From contig NC_088110.1 of assembly GCF_036370855.1 (NCBI RefSeq), forward strand, positions 25,296,001 to 25,360,000: a stretch of DNA of 64,000 nt. Reading direction: 5' to 3'. This DNA is from Dromaius novaehollandiae (taxonomy: Eukaryota > Chordata > Aves > Casuariiformes > Dromaiidae). Below are positions 9,301 through 19,742 of the stretch, one piece after another. Position numbers and translations under genes: made by a program. Within the stretch, counting starts at the first letter, position 1. Each line of letters begins with the position of its first letter. The notes under the pieces were generated by a model. It was given only the letters and a program-made list of their open reading frames with translations. It did no database searches and was not told the origin of the DNA.

Positions 9301-12300
9301 TTCATTAGTTCAATTTGGTCTTCATTTTCTCCCAGTCTCTAAAGTACAAAATCTCTCTGAGCAAATCATCTGATCTTGCATTCAAGCCCATCCACTGCTG
9401 CACTATCACTCCATCAGTTGTGAACAAGTCCACTGTTCTCGTGCTTGCCAAAATTCTGCTGCAGGTTTTAGATGGTTTTTTTTTTAATGCTTCTCTCCCT
9501 GCTGTCCCATGAGCTGCTCTTCTTTCTGTGGCTTGTACCCTTTGCAAGTGATGCGTATTTCAAAACTCTTGAAAACAGCCTTTGTTAGTCAAATTAATTA
9601 CCACTTCCTAGCTATTTATCATGTCCCAATATCCAATTAATCCTGCATTTCCTTCCCTCTCCCTCTGATACATACATAGTCTCTGCTCTTCAGTGTTCCT
9701 TGAATTCTGCTGTCTTTCATATCCCCAGCTTGAGGAGAAAGTACCTTGCAAGAAGTAGCACACATCGTTCAAAACTAAGCAGAAACTGTTACTTACATCA
9801 AAATCCTTTGTTCTTCAAGTGCTCTGTGGGCTGTGGTTATTAACTCTTTCAATTGTTGTTTTTCATTTCAGTAACCACTACAGCAGTGTGGACAACCCAG
9901 AATAGCGATGGGGCAGGTGGACTAGATCCACAGTGGTGGAAAGACTTGCAGATTTCAGGTCCAGTAAAGGAACACAGAGAAGACCTACACGAACAGGGAC
10001 TTTAAATTGATGTACAAGGAGGGGAGAAAGGGGCTCCTCTCTGAGAGAACTTTCCGTTTAGGAAGAAAGACAGGGGAATGATGCAGAGTTTCTCTTGATT
10101 TTTGTTTTGTGGGTTTTGAGGTGGGGGTTGTTTGTTTGTTTGTTTTTTTTCCAGAACACCTGAGAGTTGTCCTGCATTCATACAGTTCACGAAGGGAAGG
10201 GCTCAGGAAAAATGATTTCTGGCTGCCAAGTTGATACGCCACCAGATCCTAGCAGTCGTAACTGCCCCGTTGCACAGTACCACAGGGCTGCCCCTACTTT
10301 CACAGCTGCTCTCCCGGCATCCCACTCATTTACAAGACTGTGGAGAGGAGAACTGGAGCACAAAGCAGAGGCATTTGTATGACCTTTCACTGTCCAACAT
10401 CTCTAGCTGTTTGTAAAACAAATACAGTGACTTGTTTTGGTGTTGCAGTCAGCCTGCATCCCTTTTTGTATTTAATAAAGAAACTTCTGGAGAAGAGTCT
10501 GTGAATTCAATATTGAACGTAATGTTCTTTACTGATAGTGGTGATCTTAAAGCTGTTTCCTCTCTTATTCCATTCCGAATGAATGTAAGTGTAACTGAAG
10601 GGGGGAAGTGTTTGTGTCTGAGCATCTGTGTGCAGAAACAATAAAGGCGTAACGCTGTACCCATCGAGCATTAAAGCTATGTCAAAGTACGACTTAGTCC
10701 GTAAGTAGATGAATGGAGCACTCCTCCCTGGATTCTTTGGGAGACAATATTAGTTTAATACACAAGAAAATCCATGTAAGCAAAAGATAGAGTTTAAAAA
10801 TATTTTTTTCCCAATCCCATGATGCCTTTTACATACAGGCTAGTGGAGAGTGCACAAGATGTTGAGTGCCAACAGCACGGGTTTGGTTAACGGTTTGCAT
10901 TCCTAGCTGTAAGCTGATAGTTCTCTGCACTGTGCTGAATCAATATTAACTTGGTTTTGTGTGTGTTATACAGAAAGGCAATTGACAGATGCGATTGCTA
11001 TGTTAGTTGTTGTGATTAATGTTAGTTTTACTGGCAGGAATAGAGTCCCCTCCTCTGATAAAGATCACAGCTTTTTAAAATCCTGACACTACAGGCTGTC
11101 TGCACAGTTTCTATACCTGAGCAGGAACCTACCTGCCATTATTCTCCGGGCTGCTGCTCAGTGGAGACAAAAACCGTCTGGGAGGGGAAAGGGGGAAGAA
11201 AACAAACCCAAAGCCGTGCTTCCACTAGCAGCTGCAGCGGTGTTTGGGAGTCCTGCTTTGCAGCTCTGACGCAGGTAGCGTCTTCCACCGTAGTTTTACG
11301 TCTGTTCTGTGTATCGCAGGTTTCCTTGTTTCAGCATACTTTCTCTTTTACTTGCAATGCTCCTTTTGTCTCGGGGCTCTCTCCCGGGTGTTTGTGGACA
11401 CCTGCTTCTCAGAGAGGCACCCTAATTCCGTGGTCTCTGCTGCTGACCCACGTCCTGTATCTCAGTGCCGCCAGTGTGAGGTTGTGGTCCAGACGAAAGG
11501 TCCAGCTCCTGGTGGCTGTGAAAACCGTTCAGTGCGGCTTGGAGCGGGTCTGGCTGGGGCACGTGTGTCACAGCCATAACCACGGTACCTGCTGCTTTCC
11601 GTGGCAGACGAGATTTAGGGCGCTCCGCGGCACCTCTCTCCAGCCCGTGTGGATTGCGTTCCCGAGCCCTCTGCAGAAATCTTCCTTGCATTTCTGAGAA
11701 AGCATGAGGAAGGCCTTCAGATGCTTTGGGAAACCTCCACGGGGATGCTGGGAACTCAGCCTCCTCTCCCACGGTCTCCATGAAACTTCTGAAGGTCTTT
11801 GAAATCTGACATAAATTACTGCTTTTTAAAGCAATGCCAGAGCCTGTGAGGTAAGCACCAGAAAGGCAGTGTGAGGATGGGCAAAGCCGGCTGAAACAGC
11901 ATTGCAGGGGGGAACGTGCCTCTCGTAACCAAACCGGTCCTCTCCAAGGGCCAAGAATTCCCTGGTTCTGCCGTTGCTAGTTGTGACCCTATGCTAAAAG
12001 GTTCAATTTTGTTCTGAAAGCTATGTTTTGACTTCTTTGTTACACGTGAAAAATGTATAGCATCTTCCTTGGTGTTTTTGTATTTATGCTTTGCGTAGCT
12101 CCTGAGAACTTGCAAATTAGTTGATAAATTTAATCAAAAAGCTGGAACTTTGGGAACTTTAGCGCTTTGTCCCAAATACTCCCAGCTCATCTGTTGATAG
12201 AGGCAAATCATGACTACATCTGGAGGAAGGCTGTTTGTTTGTTTTAATGTGAAAAATAATGGTTGGCTTTTACTGTTATTCTTTGGAACTGAAAGTTTTC

Positions 12301-15300
12301 CTTAGCAGAGACTGCTGTAATAAGTTTTCTTCCAGAGAAGCTCAAATAACTGCCTTCTTCTGACGTGTTTGGCATCTCCTGTTCTGCTGTAGAGTTGCGT
12401 CTGTGATCAGTCTGCTGTTTTCAACAAAGCAGGCTCTAAGCTATCCTCAAAAAGCAGCTCAGCTGTCTGGGTTCGCTCCCTTACGGTTTTTCCTTTCGCA
12501 CGTGCGTGGTGTCCCTGGGGCTGACTGCAGCAGGGCGAGGCAGGTAGCGGAGCCAGCAATCCGTCACGCCGGCGGGAGAGCACCGGCCCCGCGCGCAGAG
12601 AGCTGCCTGCCGGCAGCAGGGCCGCGGTCCTCAGGGCCACGGCACGGACGGCCTCGGGACGGGACCGTTTCTGTGCGAGCCTCCCGAGAAAAAGTACTTT
12701 AGTCTGTCCCTCTTGAAGGAGAAATCCACAGTATGAAAGATGATGCCAATAAGTGGCAGTCCCGAATATCTCACCCAGGAATCTCCAAGCGTTCCCGTTG
12801 AAACGTTTCGTCTGGAGGCTGCGTGGAGGAAGGAGAGGAACGCGTGCGCAGTGCGGAGCGGGGTGGGCAGGGGTGCTCGAGGACGGCCGCGTGCCCTGCA
12901 GAGGGGCCCCGGGCAGCAGGGAGGGGAGCCGGCCGCGCGCGGCAGCAGCCTGGGGCTGCCCTGGCAAAGCCCGGCCTCGGCGTGCTGGTCGGGACGGGCC
13001 GAGGTCGTGCTGTTCCCCGGCCATCCAGCTGCTGCCGGGCCACCGGTGTGCACCAGCGGACGTAGTCCAGCCCATTAAGATAATTAAAAAAGCTGTAACT
13101 TTCTTTCTCCAAATAACTAGAAATAGTGTAGGATAGCATTTTATCCAGTTAATGGAAGAACTTTTTAATAACTAAAGAAATTCACAAACAAATGTTACAT
13201 GGTGATTAAGTTAAGGTCGAGAATGTTTCAGTGGCACTATGTGACAAGGAAACATGACAAATATTATAAGCAGGAAATGCCAGCATAGAATAGCTAGAGT
13301 TTGACTTGGAAGTTGTAATGATTTTAAGCTGTGGAAGACTGCAGTTGAGGCAGGCACACAGACTTAGTCTGCCCTGTAGTTACGCAGCAAGGAAATGCAG
13401 AGAGAAAAATAGAGCCTGTATTTAAAATTAGTCTAACCTAGCTTGGGAATCGCAAAAGCACTGATGTCTGTGCTCTCCCAGAACTTGGTACGCCTGGATT
13501 GTTTCTGAACGTCCTGACCAGCACCGTGATCAGCTGCGGTACCCACTGGCTGCCTGCAGCAGCAGGGAGTGATTTGGAAGAGCCTTACAGCCCTGCGCTT
13601 GATTCGGGAGACCGCCCTCGCCCCACGCGCCGTCCCCCCTGCCCGTGCAGTAATTCCTCTGGCAGACGGTGTGTCCGGGGACACAGGAGTGTCTGGGGAC
13701 GCAGGAGCCACCCGGCTCCGTCTGGGGGTGCGGGGGCCTCGCAGGCTGCGAGCATCGCGGTGTACGAGGGCGTGCCGCGAGCAGCCCGATGGCAGACGTT
13801 TCTGCTGGCGAGGCTGTTCAAGAGCTGGGGACTGGGCTCCCGCGGCAGGCGCAGGAGGCTGGAGCTGCGGGACGGGGGAGCGCAGAGGTTGCATGCTCTG
13901 GAAGAGGTGGCTTCGGAGGTGCTGCACGGTGCCCCTGAGCAGCCGCTGCCTGCTGTGCTGCGGCAGGCATTAGTGGTGAAAACAGTGCGACGGCGTCGGT
14001 CTGACTTTTGTCCTTGTGCCTGCCAGGGGAGCAGGTCTTCGCAGGGCTGGAGGAGCAAGCCCGCCAAGCCATGATGAAAAATGACTTTCCTGGAGCTCTT
14101 GGGGAGCAGAGGCCAGCCATGCGTCAGCTGCAAGACCACGACTCCAGCAGCAGTGAGTTCTGCCCCTTGCAGCAGCGCAGAGGCAGTGGAGTGGGTGGGC
14201 TGGGTGCCGCGGGGTGGGCTGGGTGCAGCACGGCTCGCGGGGCTCTGCGAGGACTGCCCTGTCCACCTCCTCCTCTGGGCTAGCCCTCGGCTCTTGCGTG
14301 AGCGGCCTCAGAGCAACTGCTGTGTTCCAGGTGACAGTGACGACGAGGAAACCACACAGGATGAAGCTTCCTCCCATACGTCTGAGGAGGACGGCTCGAT
14401 GGTGAAAGTGAAAAAGGAATTAGAGAATGCAGACCAACCTGCGGCTGGAACCCCACCGGTGAGAGAAAACAAGGCAAGTGTCCTGGCACTGCACCGCTCT
14501 CGCCTCCCTGGGAGAGAGAAGGGCACCGTCTAAACACCCTCCTCTCCCCACCAAGACTTCCTATCTTCTCGTTCCCCCTCTCACCTCCTCCAACGAGCCT
14601 CTCCCGGCAGGAGGAAATGGTACGAAGAGCTCTTGGAGTGCCAGGAACAGGAGAGAGCGGGGACAAGCTGCCGTTCTCCTGGCTGGCTGAGCAGATGGCT
14701 CTGCAGAGTGTGCCCAGCTCCTCCAGTTCCAGCTCCTTTCTCTGGCTGACTTCCACTTCCCTCCTACCACAGAGCAGGTCTTACCCACCAGAACCATTGG
14801 GCTGGCAAGAGCCTAGGTTCACGTGGAGGCCATGAGGCCTCTGTTTTTCCTCGCTGAGACTGCAGGAGTTTTGCTCAGAGGTTGCATAAAGGAAATTTTG
14901 GACCATCCTCACTGCCAGAGCAGCAAACCCGCCGCAGCGGGACTGGGCACAGCGCCTGATCTGCGCGAGGCCTGTGCGCAGTGCTGAGCAGGTGCTGAGG
15001 GAGGGTGGGGTGGCGACGTGAAGACCTCTGCATTACACCGGCACGGTTTTCCCTCCCTGTAGGTGCCGGAGAGTTTGCACGCTGACCCCGTGCTGGGGCG
15101 GTCGCAGTGCCCGCTCTGCCAGCTGGAGTGTGGAAGCAGCGAGCAGCTCATTGCCCACGTATACCAGGTAGGGGAGGGCTCCACACTGCGGGGTGTCTCT
15201 GGCCCTAACCTCAGCTGCCCCACATCCAGAAACAGGCCCGGGCACGGGGCACAGGGCGACTGTGCTCTGGTCGGCAGTCACGGAACTGAGCTCTGAGCTG

Positions 15301-17596
15301 GGGTGCGAGTGAAGGTTGCAGCCGACAGTCCAGAGAGAGTCCTGGGGAAAGGAGCAGCCAGGCGCCTGTGTGGGGGAACGCGGCTCCGTCCCGAGGCCGT
15401 CACTGCCGGCAGCTCCAGGCTGAGACAGGCGGTTCTTTCAGATTAAAAGAGGAAGCAATTTTGCGTCATTCAGTGAGATAAGGAACCCTCCTCATCACTC
15501 GGTTCTTTATTCTGCCACTTTATCACAGGTCCTACCCCTGACAACAGCTGCTCTTTCCCTGACATGATTCCAGCCTCCCAGGAAATCTGTGCTGGGATCT
15601 CACAGGTTTTGTTGTCAGGGCTCTCTTCATAGCACATCAAAGGCTGTAAAAGGAGGAATGAAGCAATGCTGAATTGGCCACTTGTCTGCACCAGCTCACT
15701 GTCCCCAGCTGCTATTACAGTGAGCGCTTCCTCATCGGCATCCTGCCTGCTCTGAGTCCGGTCAGGCCTTGTCCAGCAAAAGCAGCTCCTCAGATGCGCT
15801 ACTGAAAACAAGGAGCGGTTCTTCTGATCCGACTGTTTTGGCCCTGTTTCTCTTGTTCTGGGGGTGGAGCTGCAGAAAGGTTTCCTTCTTGCTATTTCAT
15901 CTGCGACACCCCACATGTCTTGGGCTTGGTCAAGGGGCTCTCAGGCAGAAGTTTTAGCGGTTAAGTGGTCCTGTTCCAAGAGACCGAACTGAGCGGCTCG
16001 CTGCGTCCGTCGAGCCAGCCTCGGGCGGGGCAGGGAGCTGGGCAATTTGTCCAGCTAACAGTCTCACGGTTGTTTTGCAGCACACTGCAGCTGTGGTGAG
16101 CGCCAAGAGCTACGTGTGCCCTGTGTGCGGCAGAGCCCTCAGCTCGCCAGGATCCCTCGGACGACACCTCCTGATCCACTCGGAGGACCAGCTGTCGAAC
16201 TGCGCGGTGTGCGGCGCACGCTTCACCAGCCACGCCACGTTCCACAGGTCAGGGTCGCCCTGGCTGGTGAGCGGGCTAGGGCACCCGTGGCCGAGATTGA
16301 GTGGGGGGCCCTAAGTGATGCAGGAATCACCTCTCTGGCCCGACCCTGGCCTGGAGGGCTGTGAACACCCCCAGGAAGCGACAGTCCCTCGAGCCCTTCC
16401 TGCCCGTAGCGCCAAATCACCTGCCAGAGGCCAGACCTCCATAAGCCGTGCTGCCAAAACGCTCCTACGTGTCCCTTAGGTCTGTGAAGAACTAGAACTA
16501 TGCACAGAGCACTGGGGCCTCCAGCTGCTGGAGAACGACCGTAGCTTCCCGTGCCCAGCACAGCGGGTTCCTTCTTTCCAGGGCAGGACGAGAGGCAGAA
16601 ACCAAAATGTTCCTAGTTTGTGTCCCGCCTGGTGAAAGTTTATCCACTGACTAGTGGAAAAGGGCTGAAACGAGAAATCCAGAGATGGTGGGGAGGAGCA
16701 GCGTGCTTGGAAATTCCTGCCCTTGCTCTCCGCCACCCCAGAAACCGCTCTGGGCTAACTAACCCCCTTCCTCCGCCTGCATGTGATGTTGCTTGGTTTG
16801 GGCTCTGCAGACCTGTCTGTCGAGCACCGGCCTCTCTCCTGGCCGCCAGCAGGGCCCTGTTCATTGCACCCCCAGGCAGAGCACGAGCAGGGGACCCCGT
16901 CAGCACCAGCTCTCTGATCCGCTGCTCTTTCTGCTTTCCAGCGAGAAGCTGCCAGAGGTGCTCAGCGCAGAACACCTGCCCGCGCCCCAGAGCGAGGGGC
17001 CCTCCGGCGCTGAGGGCAAGGACGTTGCTTTTCACGCCCCCGTGTACCCCGCGGGCGTCCTCTTGGTGTGCAACAACTGCGCTGCTTATCGCAAGCTGCT
17101 GGAGGCGCAGGCGCCCGGCGTGCGGAAGTGGGCGCTTCGCCGGCAGAACGAGCCCCTGGAAGTGCGGCTGCAGCGTCTGGAGCGGGAGCGCACGGCCAAG
17201 AAGAGCCGGCGGGACAACGAGACGCCTGAGGAACGGGAAGTGCGACGTATGCGGGATCGAGAGGCCAAGCGGCTGCAGCGAATGCAGGAGACAGATGAAC
17301 AGAGGGCACGGCGGCTGCAGAGGGACCGGGAAGCCATGCGGCTGAAACGCGCCAACGAGACCCCGGAGAAGCGGCAGGCCCGGCTCATCCGGGAGCGCGA
17401 GGCCAAGAGGCTCAAGCGGCGCCTGGAGAAAATGGACATGATGCTCCGGGCGCAGTTTGGCCAGGACCCCTCTGCCATGGCAGCTCTGGCGGCTGAAATG
17501 AACTTTTTCCAGCTGCCGGTGAGCAACGTTGAGCTGGAGAGCCAGCTGCTGGGCAAAATGGCCTTCGAGGAGCAGAACAGCAGTGGACTGCACTGA
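6323..17596 (+). CDS. ZNF821: ZNF821, zinc-finger protein with STPR repeats (6 coding exons, 411 residues)
   Basis: This is a nuclear protein predicted to bind DNA; its targets are not known to me. The coding exons are 6323-6362, 14027-14152, 14331-14473, 15063-15167, 16081-16247 and 16942-17596. They join in frame to 1236 nt including the stop, against 412 residues in human as I recall. It starts MSRRKQTTPNKVH. Finger 1 is C119-C122-H135-H139 and its last His falls in the next exon. Finger 2 is C151-C154-H167-H171. A third half-finger (C179, C182) lacks its histidines. An acidic Ser/Glu stretch lies near residues 52-75. Residues about 268-355 carry STPR-type 23-residue repeats rich in Arg/Glu (for example ETPEEREVRRMRDREAKRLQ). 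Exon 4 appears to use a GC donor. The first coding intron is 7.7 kb. The gene is divergent from IST1 and convergent with ATXN1L. Confidence 0.97.
6697..6802 (-). mobile_element. MIR (CORE-SINE) remnant
   Basis: The plus strand reads like an inverted MIR core: an agcctgggtcctcatc-type stretch, then gaccttggacacatcactt, then ctgcacctcggtttgctgc. Compare the familiar tgaccttgggcaag, then ctgtgcctcagtttcctc. It is diverged but the order of blocks is right. Confidence 0.7.
7466..7519 (+). repeat. Small direct duplication, 33-bp period
   Basis: AATTACTTCCGTCTGGGATT at 7466 recurs with two differences at 7499, each copy followed by C. It is a simple local duplication in intron sequence. Confidence 0.75.
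9872..10660 (+). other. Exon-like unit in ZNF821 intron 2 (possible alternative last exon)
   Basis: A strong acceptor (pyrimidine tract ending tttcatttcag at 9871) is followed by a frame that joins ZNF821 exon 2 in phase and stays open for 44 codons to a TAA near 10003. Two AATAAA-type signals follow, near 10471 and 10641. No homology is recognised; an open run of this length can occur by chance. Confidence 0.25.
12490..13070. promoter_or_regulatory. Intragenic CpG-rich patch in ZNF821 intron 2
   Basis: CpG and G+C rise sharply here, and again at about 13600-14010, between AT-richer flanks. Long overlapping ORFs on both strands reflect the composition. It could be an orphan CpG island or alternative promoter; no transcript evidence can be read from sequence. 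Confidence 0.4.
14027..14152 (+). CDS. ZNF821: ZNF821 exon 3
   Basis: It encodes residues 14-55, beginning WEQVFAGLEEQARQAMMK and ending in the serine run DSSS. The acceptor is tgccag and the donor gtgagt. It matches the human segment around FAGLEEQARQAMM. Confidence 0.95.
14331..14473 (+). CDS. ZNF821: ZNF821 exon 4 with non-canonical GC donor
   Basis: It encodes residues 56-103: an acidic segment (SDDEETTQDEASSHTSEEDG) and then ELENADQPAAGTPPVRENK. The chosen 3' end uses AAG/gcaagt at 14474, otherwise a perfect donor context. A GT donor (ccg/gtgaga) at 14459 would shorten the exon by five codons in frame. The GC site keeps protein length and local alignment closest to the human protein. 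Confidence 0.8.
15063..15167 (+). CDS. ZNF821: ZNF821 exon 5 (first zinc finger, most of it)
   Basis: It encodes residues 104-138, containing CPLCQLECGSSEQLIAHVYQ. The acceptor is ctgtag and the donor gtaggg. The finger's final histidine is the first codon of exon 6. Confidence 0.95.
16081..16247 (+). CDS. ZNF821: ZNF821 exon 6 (second finger and half-finger)
   Basis: It encodes residues 139-193 plus two bases: HTAAVVSAKSY, then CPVCGRALSSPGSLGRHLLI and CAVCGARFTSHATF. The acceptor is ttttgcag and the donor gtcagg. Confidence 0.96.
16942..17596 (+). CDS. ZNF821: ZNF821 exon 7 (STPR domain and C-terminus)
   Basis: It encodes residues 194-411, from SEKLPEVLS through the Arg/Glu-rich STPR repeats to EEQNSSGLH and the TGA at 17594-17596. 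The acceptor is ctttccag. The STPR block looks essentially unchanged from human. Confidence 0.97.
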
Positions 17597-17875
17597 GCTG
17601 CAGGTCAGGACCGTGCCACCCTGCAGCACCTGTCACGGGGCACGAGCAGGCTTCTCTGCTCAGGAGGCTGCTGTGGGCACCCCGGCCGACTCCCAGGCCC
17701 AGCCTCCCTCGCATACGGTTCTGGTTTTCTCCTGGACATGGGAGGAGAACGGAGGTGAGAGGGGTCTGCCAAAGCAGCCCTGATGGGCGCAGATTCTGTG
17801 GATGCAATCTGCTCTGGGGGCCATGCCACAGCCTGTGAACAGAGGGAAAATAAATTAATTTTCACACTTATTTAG
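17597..17875 (+). other. ZNF821: ZNF821 3' UTR
   Basis: This is the short 3' UTR from the stop codon to just past the AATAAA at 17849. The exact cleavage site is inferred. Confidence 0.65.
17849..17854 (+). terminator. ZNF821: ZNF821 polyadenylation signal
   Basis: It is a canonical AATAAA 253 nt after the stop codon, followed within 30 nt by a T-rich stretch suited to cleavage and a downstream element. Confidence 0.75.
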
Positions 17876-18957
17876 TCCCCTTCCTTGCCTTTTGCTTCAT
17901 CCTGTGCTTGGACCCTTGCACCATAGTTGGGGTTGAGCTGCTGTAGTTCTGCTGCAGGCAAAAAGCCTTCCTTACTGAAAAAGGATCTTGTTTACTGCAG
18001 CATGAGTTATGGCGCTGAGGACTTTTCTAGTCCACAACTCCTCCAGGGATAAATCTCTCGCTCTTTGTGTCCATAAAAAGGAAGGAGAGAAGGACTTAAT
18101 CTTCCTGGAAATGGCTGTGCACACCCTCTCTCAACTCTATTGTTATGTGCTTATTTGCAGTAGCATCCATGGGAAAACTAAGAGGAAATTGAGTTCCTGT
18201 TCTAAAATACACCATGTAAAAACTAACAGAAATTCTGACTGAGGTAAGCGCACAGGGAACAGAAGTTTGCTGGTCTACTTATGAGTTAATTTTCACTTAA
18301 ATACTATTTCAAGTTTGCAGATGAAAAAGTTCATTGAATGGTAAACAATTAGGACAGACCACTTCTCTTGTACCGTGTGGATTTCTCGGTAAGCTGAGCT
18401 TGTTCAACAGTTTTAACACAGCCAAATGCAAAGATGCTCACCTGGAACCACGGGTCACGCGCAAAGAATTCATTCCCATACAGAAGTCCTCTGTGACCAA
18501 CGACGACTTTCAGTGGTTTCTGTGAACAACACGCTCATAGTGGGGAGCCATTAGTAAACAGAACAGCACAGGCAGAAAGAGAAAGCTGCTTTCGTTTCCA
18601 CGCTCAGCAGCAAAACCAATGAGACAAATGCAGAAAACTGGTGAGGAGCCATGGAAAGATACAATAACTGAGTCTGGAAAAATGTGCACGATAGTAAGGA
18701 ATCTAAGCCTGCTTTACTTTATTCCAGATGTAGCCAAGGGGAATGTGATCATAGCCTGTATCTAAATGACAAGGTGTCCCATGTTAATAGAAATCATTAT
18801 AGAACTGTAAAGTTAAATCTAGGCAGGTTCAAGCTGAAGAAGGCAAAACAGTAGCAGCAAAAGGGCTCATGGCGGGGAGGAGGGCGAGGGCAGCAGGGTG
18901 GCACATTCTCCCGTTTGGCTTTTTTAAGAATAAGCATCTAAAATGTATGCTTTAACT

Positions 18958-19104
18958 CTGTGGTTCCCAAACTGCAGCCCACTAAAAACTGATGTGCTAC
19001 ACACCCATGCGTTGTAGCATGAAAAATCGTACTGTTTCCGTAGCATTTCTGGTTAAGGCCTGCAGTACAGTTACAGGGTGGTCTAAATGCATTGAAAACC
19101 CCTG
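18958..19104. mobile_element. Possible hAT-type non-autonomous transposon remnant
   Basis: The left end reads CTGTGGTTCCCAAACTGCAG and the right end ATTGAAAACCCCTG. These resemble the inverted ends of hAT/Charlie elements (CAGTGGTTCTCAA and its inverse), 147 bp apart. The inverted match is about 9 of 14 and no clear 8-bp target duplication remains, so this is tentative. Confidence 0.35.
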
Positions 19105-19553
19105 TTCTCTCTCTGATCGCTGTTTCTCTGCATTAAGTCAGAAATGGTGACCACAAGACACCTCCCTAAGACCAGAAGAGGAAAGTTGTTTGTTTGTTTT
19201 TTTTAAGTTTCAGTTGCACTACTTAAAGGAGATTTAATCATAAGCTTGGTTTTTTTCTCGTTTGTCAGTTTGAAAAAAAAGTTTTCCCTGCTGCCTCACT
19301 GGGCAGCTGATGATTATTCCAAGCTTCACTTATTGATAAAACCATGGTATTAAAGGGATTCAAGAAAGAGCACATAAAATCAGAAGCATTAGAGCACGGG
19401 TATGGCTCATAACCCATTCGTCAGAGAGCCTTTACCATGTGCATGTCGCAGTCTCCAGATCACTTTGCGTAAGACCAGAAAACCCACATCCAAATGATCA
19501 CTGATGCCACAGACAAGCAAAAAGTCTCAAACGCCAAAGGAAAAGCTATTGGT

Positions 19554-19580
19554 TTATATATATATATATATATATATATA
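19554..19580 (+). repeat. (TA)n microsatellite
   Basis: This is a run of about 13 TA units downstream of the inferred ATXN1L poly(A) site. Confidence 0.9.
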
Positions 19581-19736
19581 GATATATACTGTGTTTACAG
19601 AGTCAACAAGTTAAATGCAATATTCATAAGAGCATTAACAATAAAAATACAATCTGTGTGTAGCCAAGTACAGACTTAAAATGGTAAAACAGGAAAAAGG
19701 ATCTCACCAAAAGTACAAATATACAGTACAAATTGA

Positions 19737-19742
19737 TTTATT
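19737..19742 (-). terminator. ATXN1L: Likely ATXN1L polyadenylation signal
   Basis: TTTATT on the plus strand gives AATAAA on the minus strand. It is followed (toward lower coordinates) by a U-rich, UGUA-containing stretch. It would give a 3' UTR near 4.45 kb, in keeping with the long 3' UTR of mammalian ATXN1L. Other TTTATT sites (22745, 23374, 18718) could also be used. Confidence 0.5.

Larger units (their letters stand above)
6363..14026 (+). other. ZNF821 intron 2 (7.7 kb)
   Basis: The intron holds the right end of the CpG island, a MIR remnant (6697-6802), a small direct duplication (7466-7519), an exon-like unit (9872-10660) and two CpG-rich patches (12490-13070 and 13600-14010). No complete coding gene is visible on either strand. 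Confidence 0.8.
17876..19719. other. Gap between convergent ZNF821 and ATXN1L 3' ends
   Basis: About 1.8 kb without a credible gene. It holds a possible hAT-type remnant (18958-19104) and a (TA)n run (19554-19580). A second minus-strand AATAAA (plus TTTATT at 18718) could allow a longer ATXN1L 3' UTR. Confidence 0.6.

Noticed and set aside
12407-13075. 222-codon minus-strand ORF in ZNF821 intron 2
   Set aside because: It coincides with a CpG-rich patch, overlaps several other open frames and resembles no family I know. Noted as a composition anomaly instead.
16640-17629. 329-codon minus-strand ORF opposite ZNF821 exon 7
   Set aside because: It is an antisense shadow of the GC-rich STPR coding exon.
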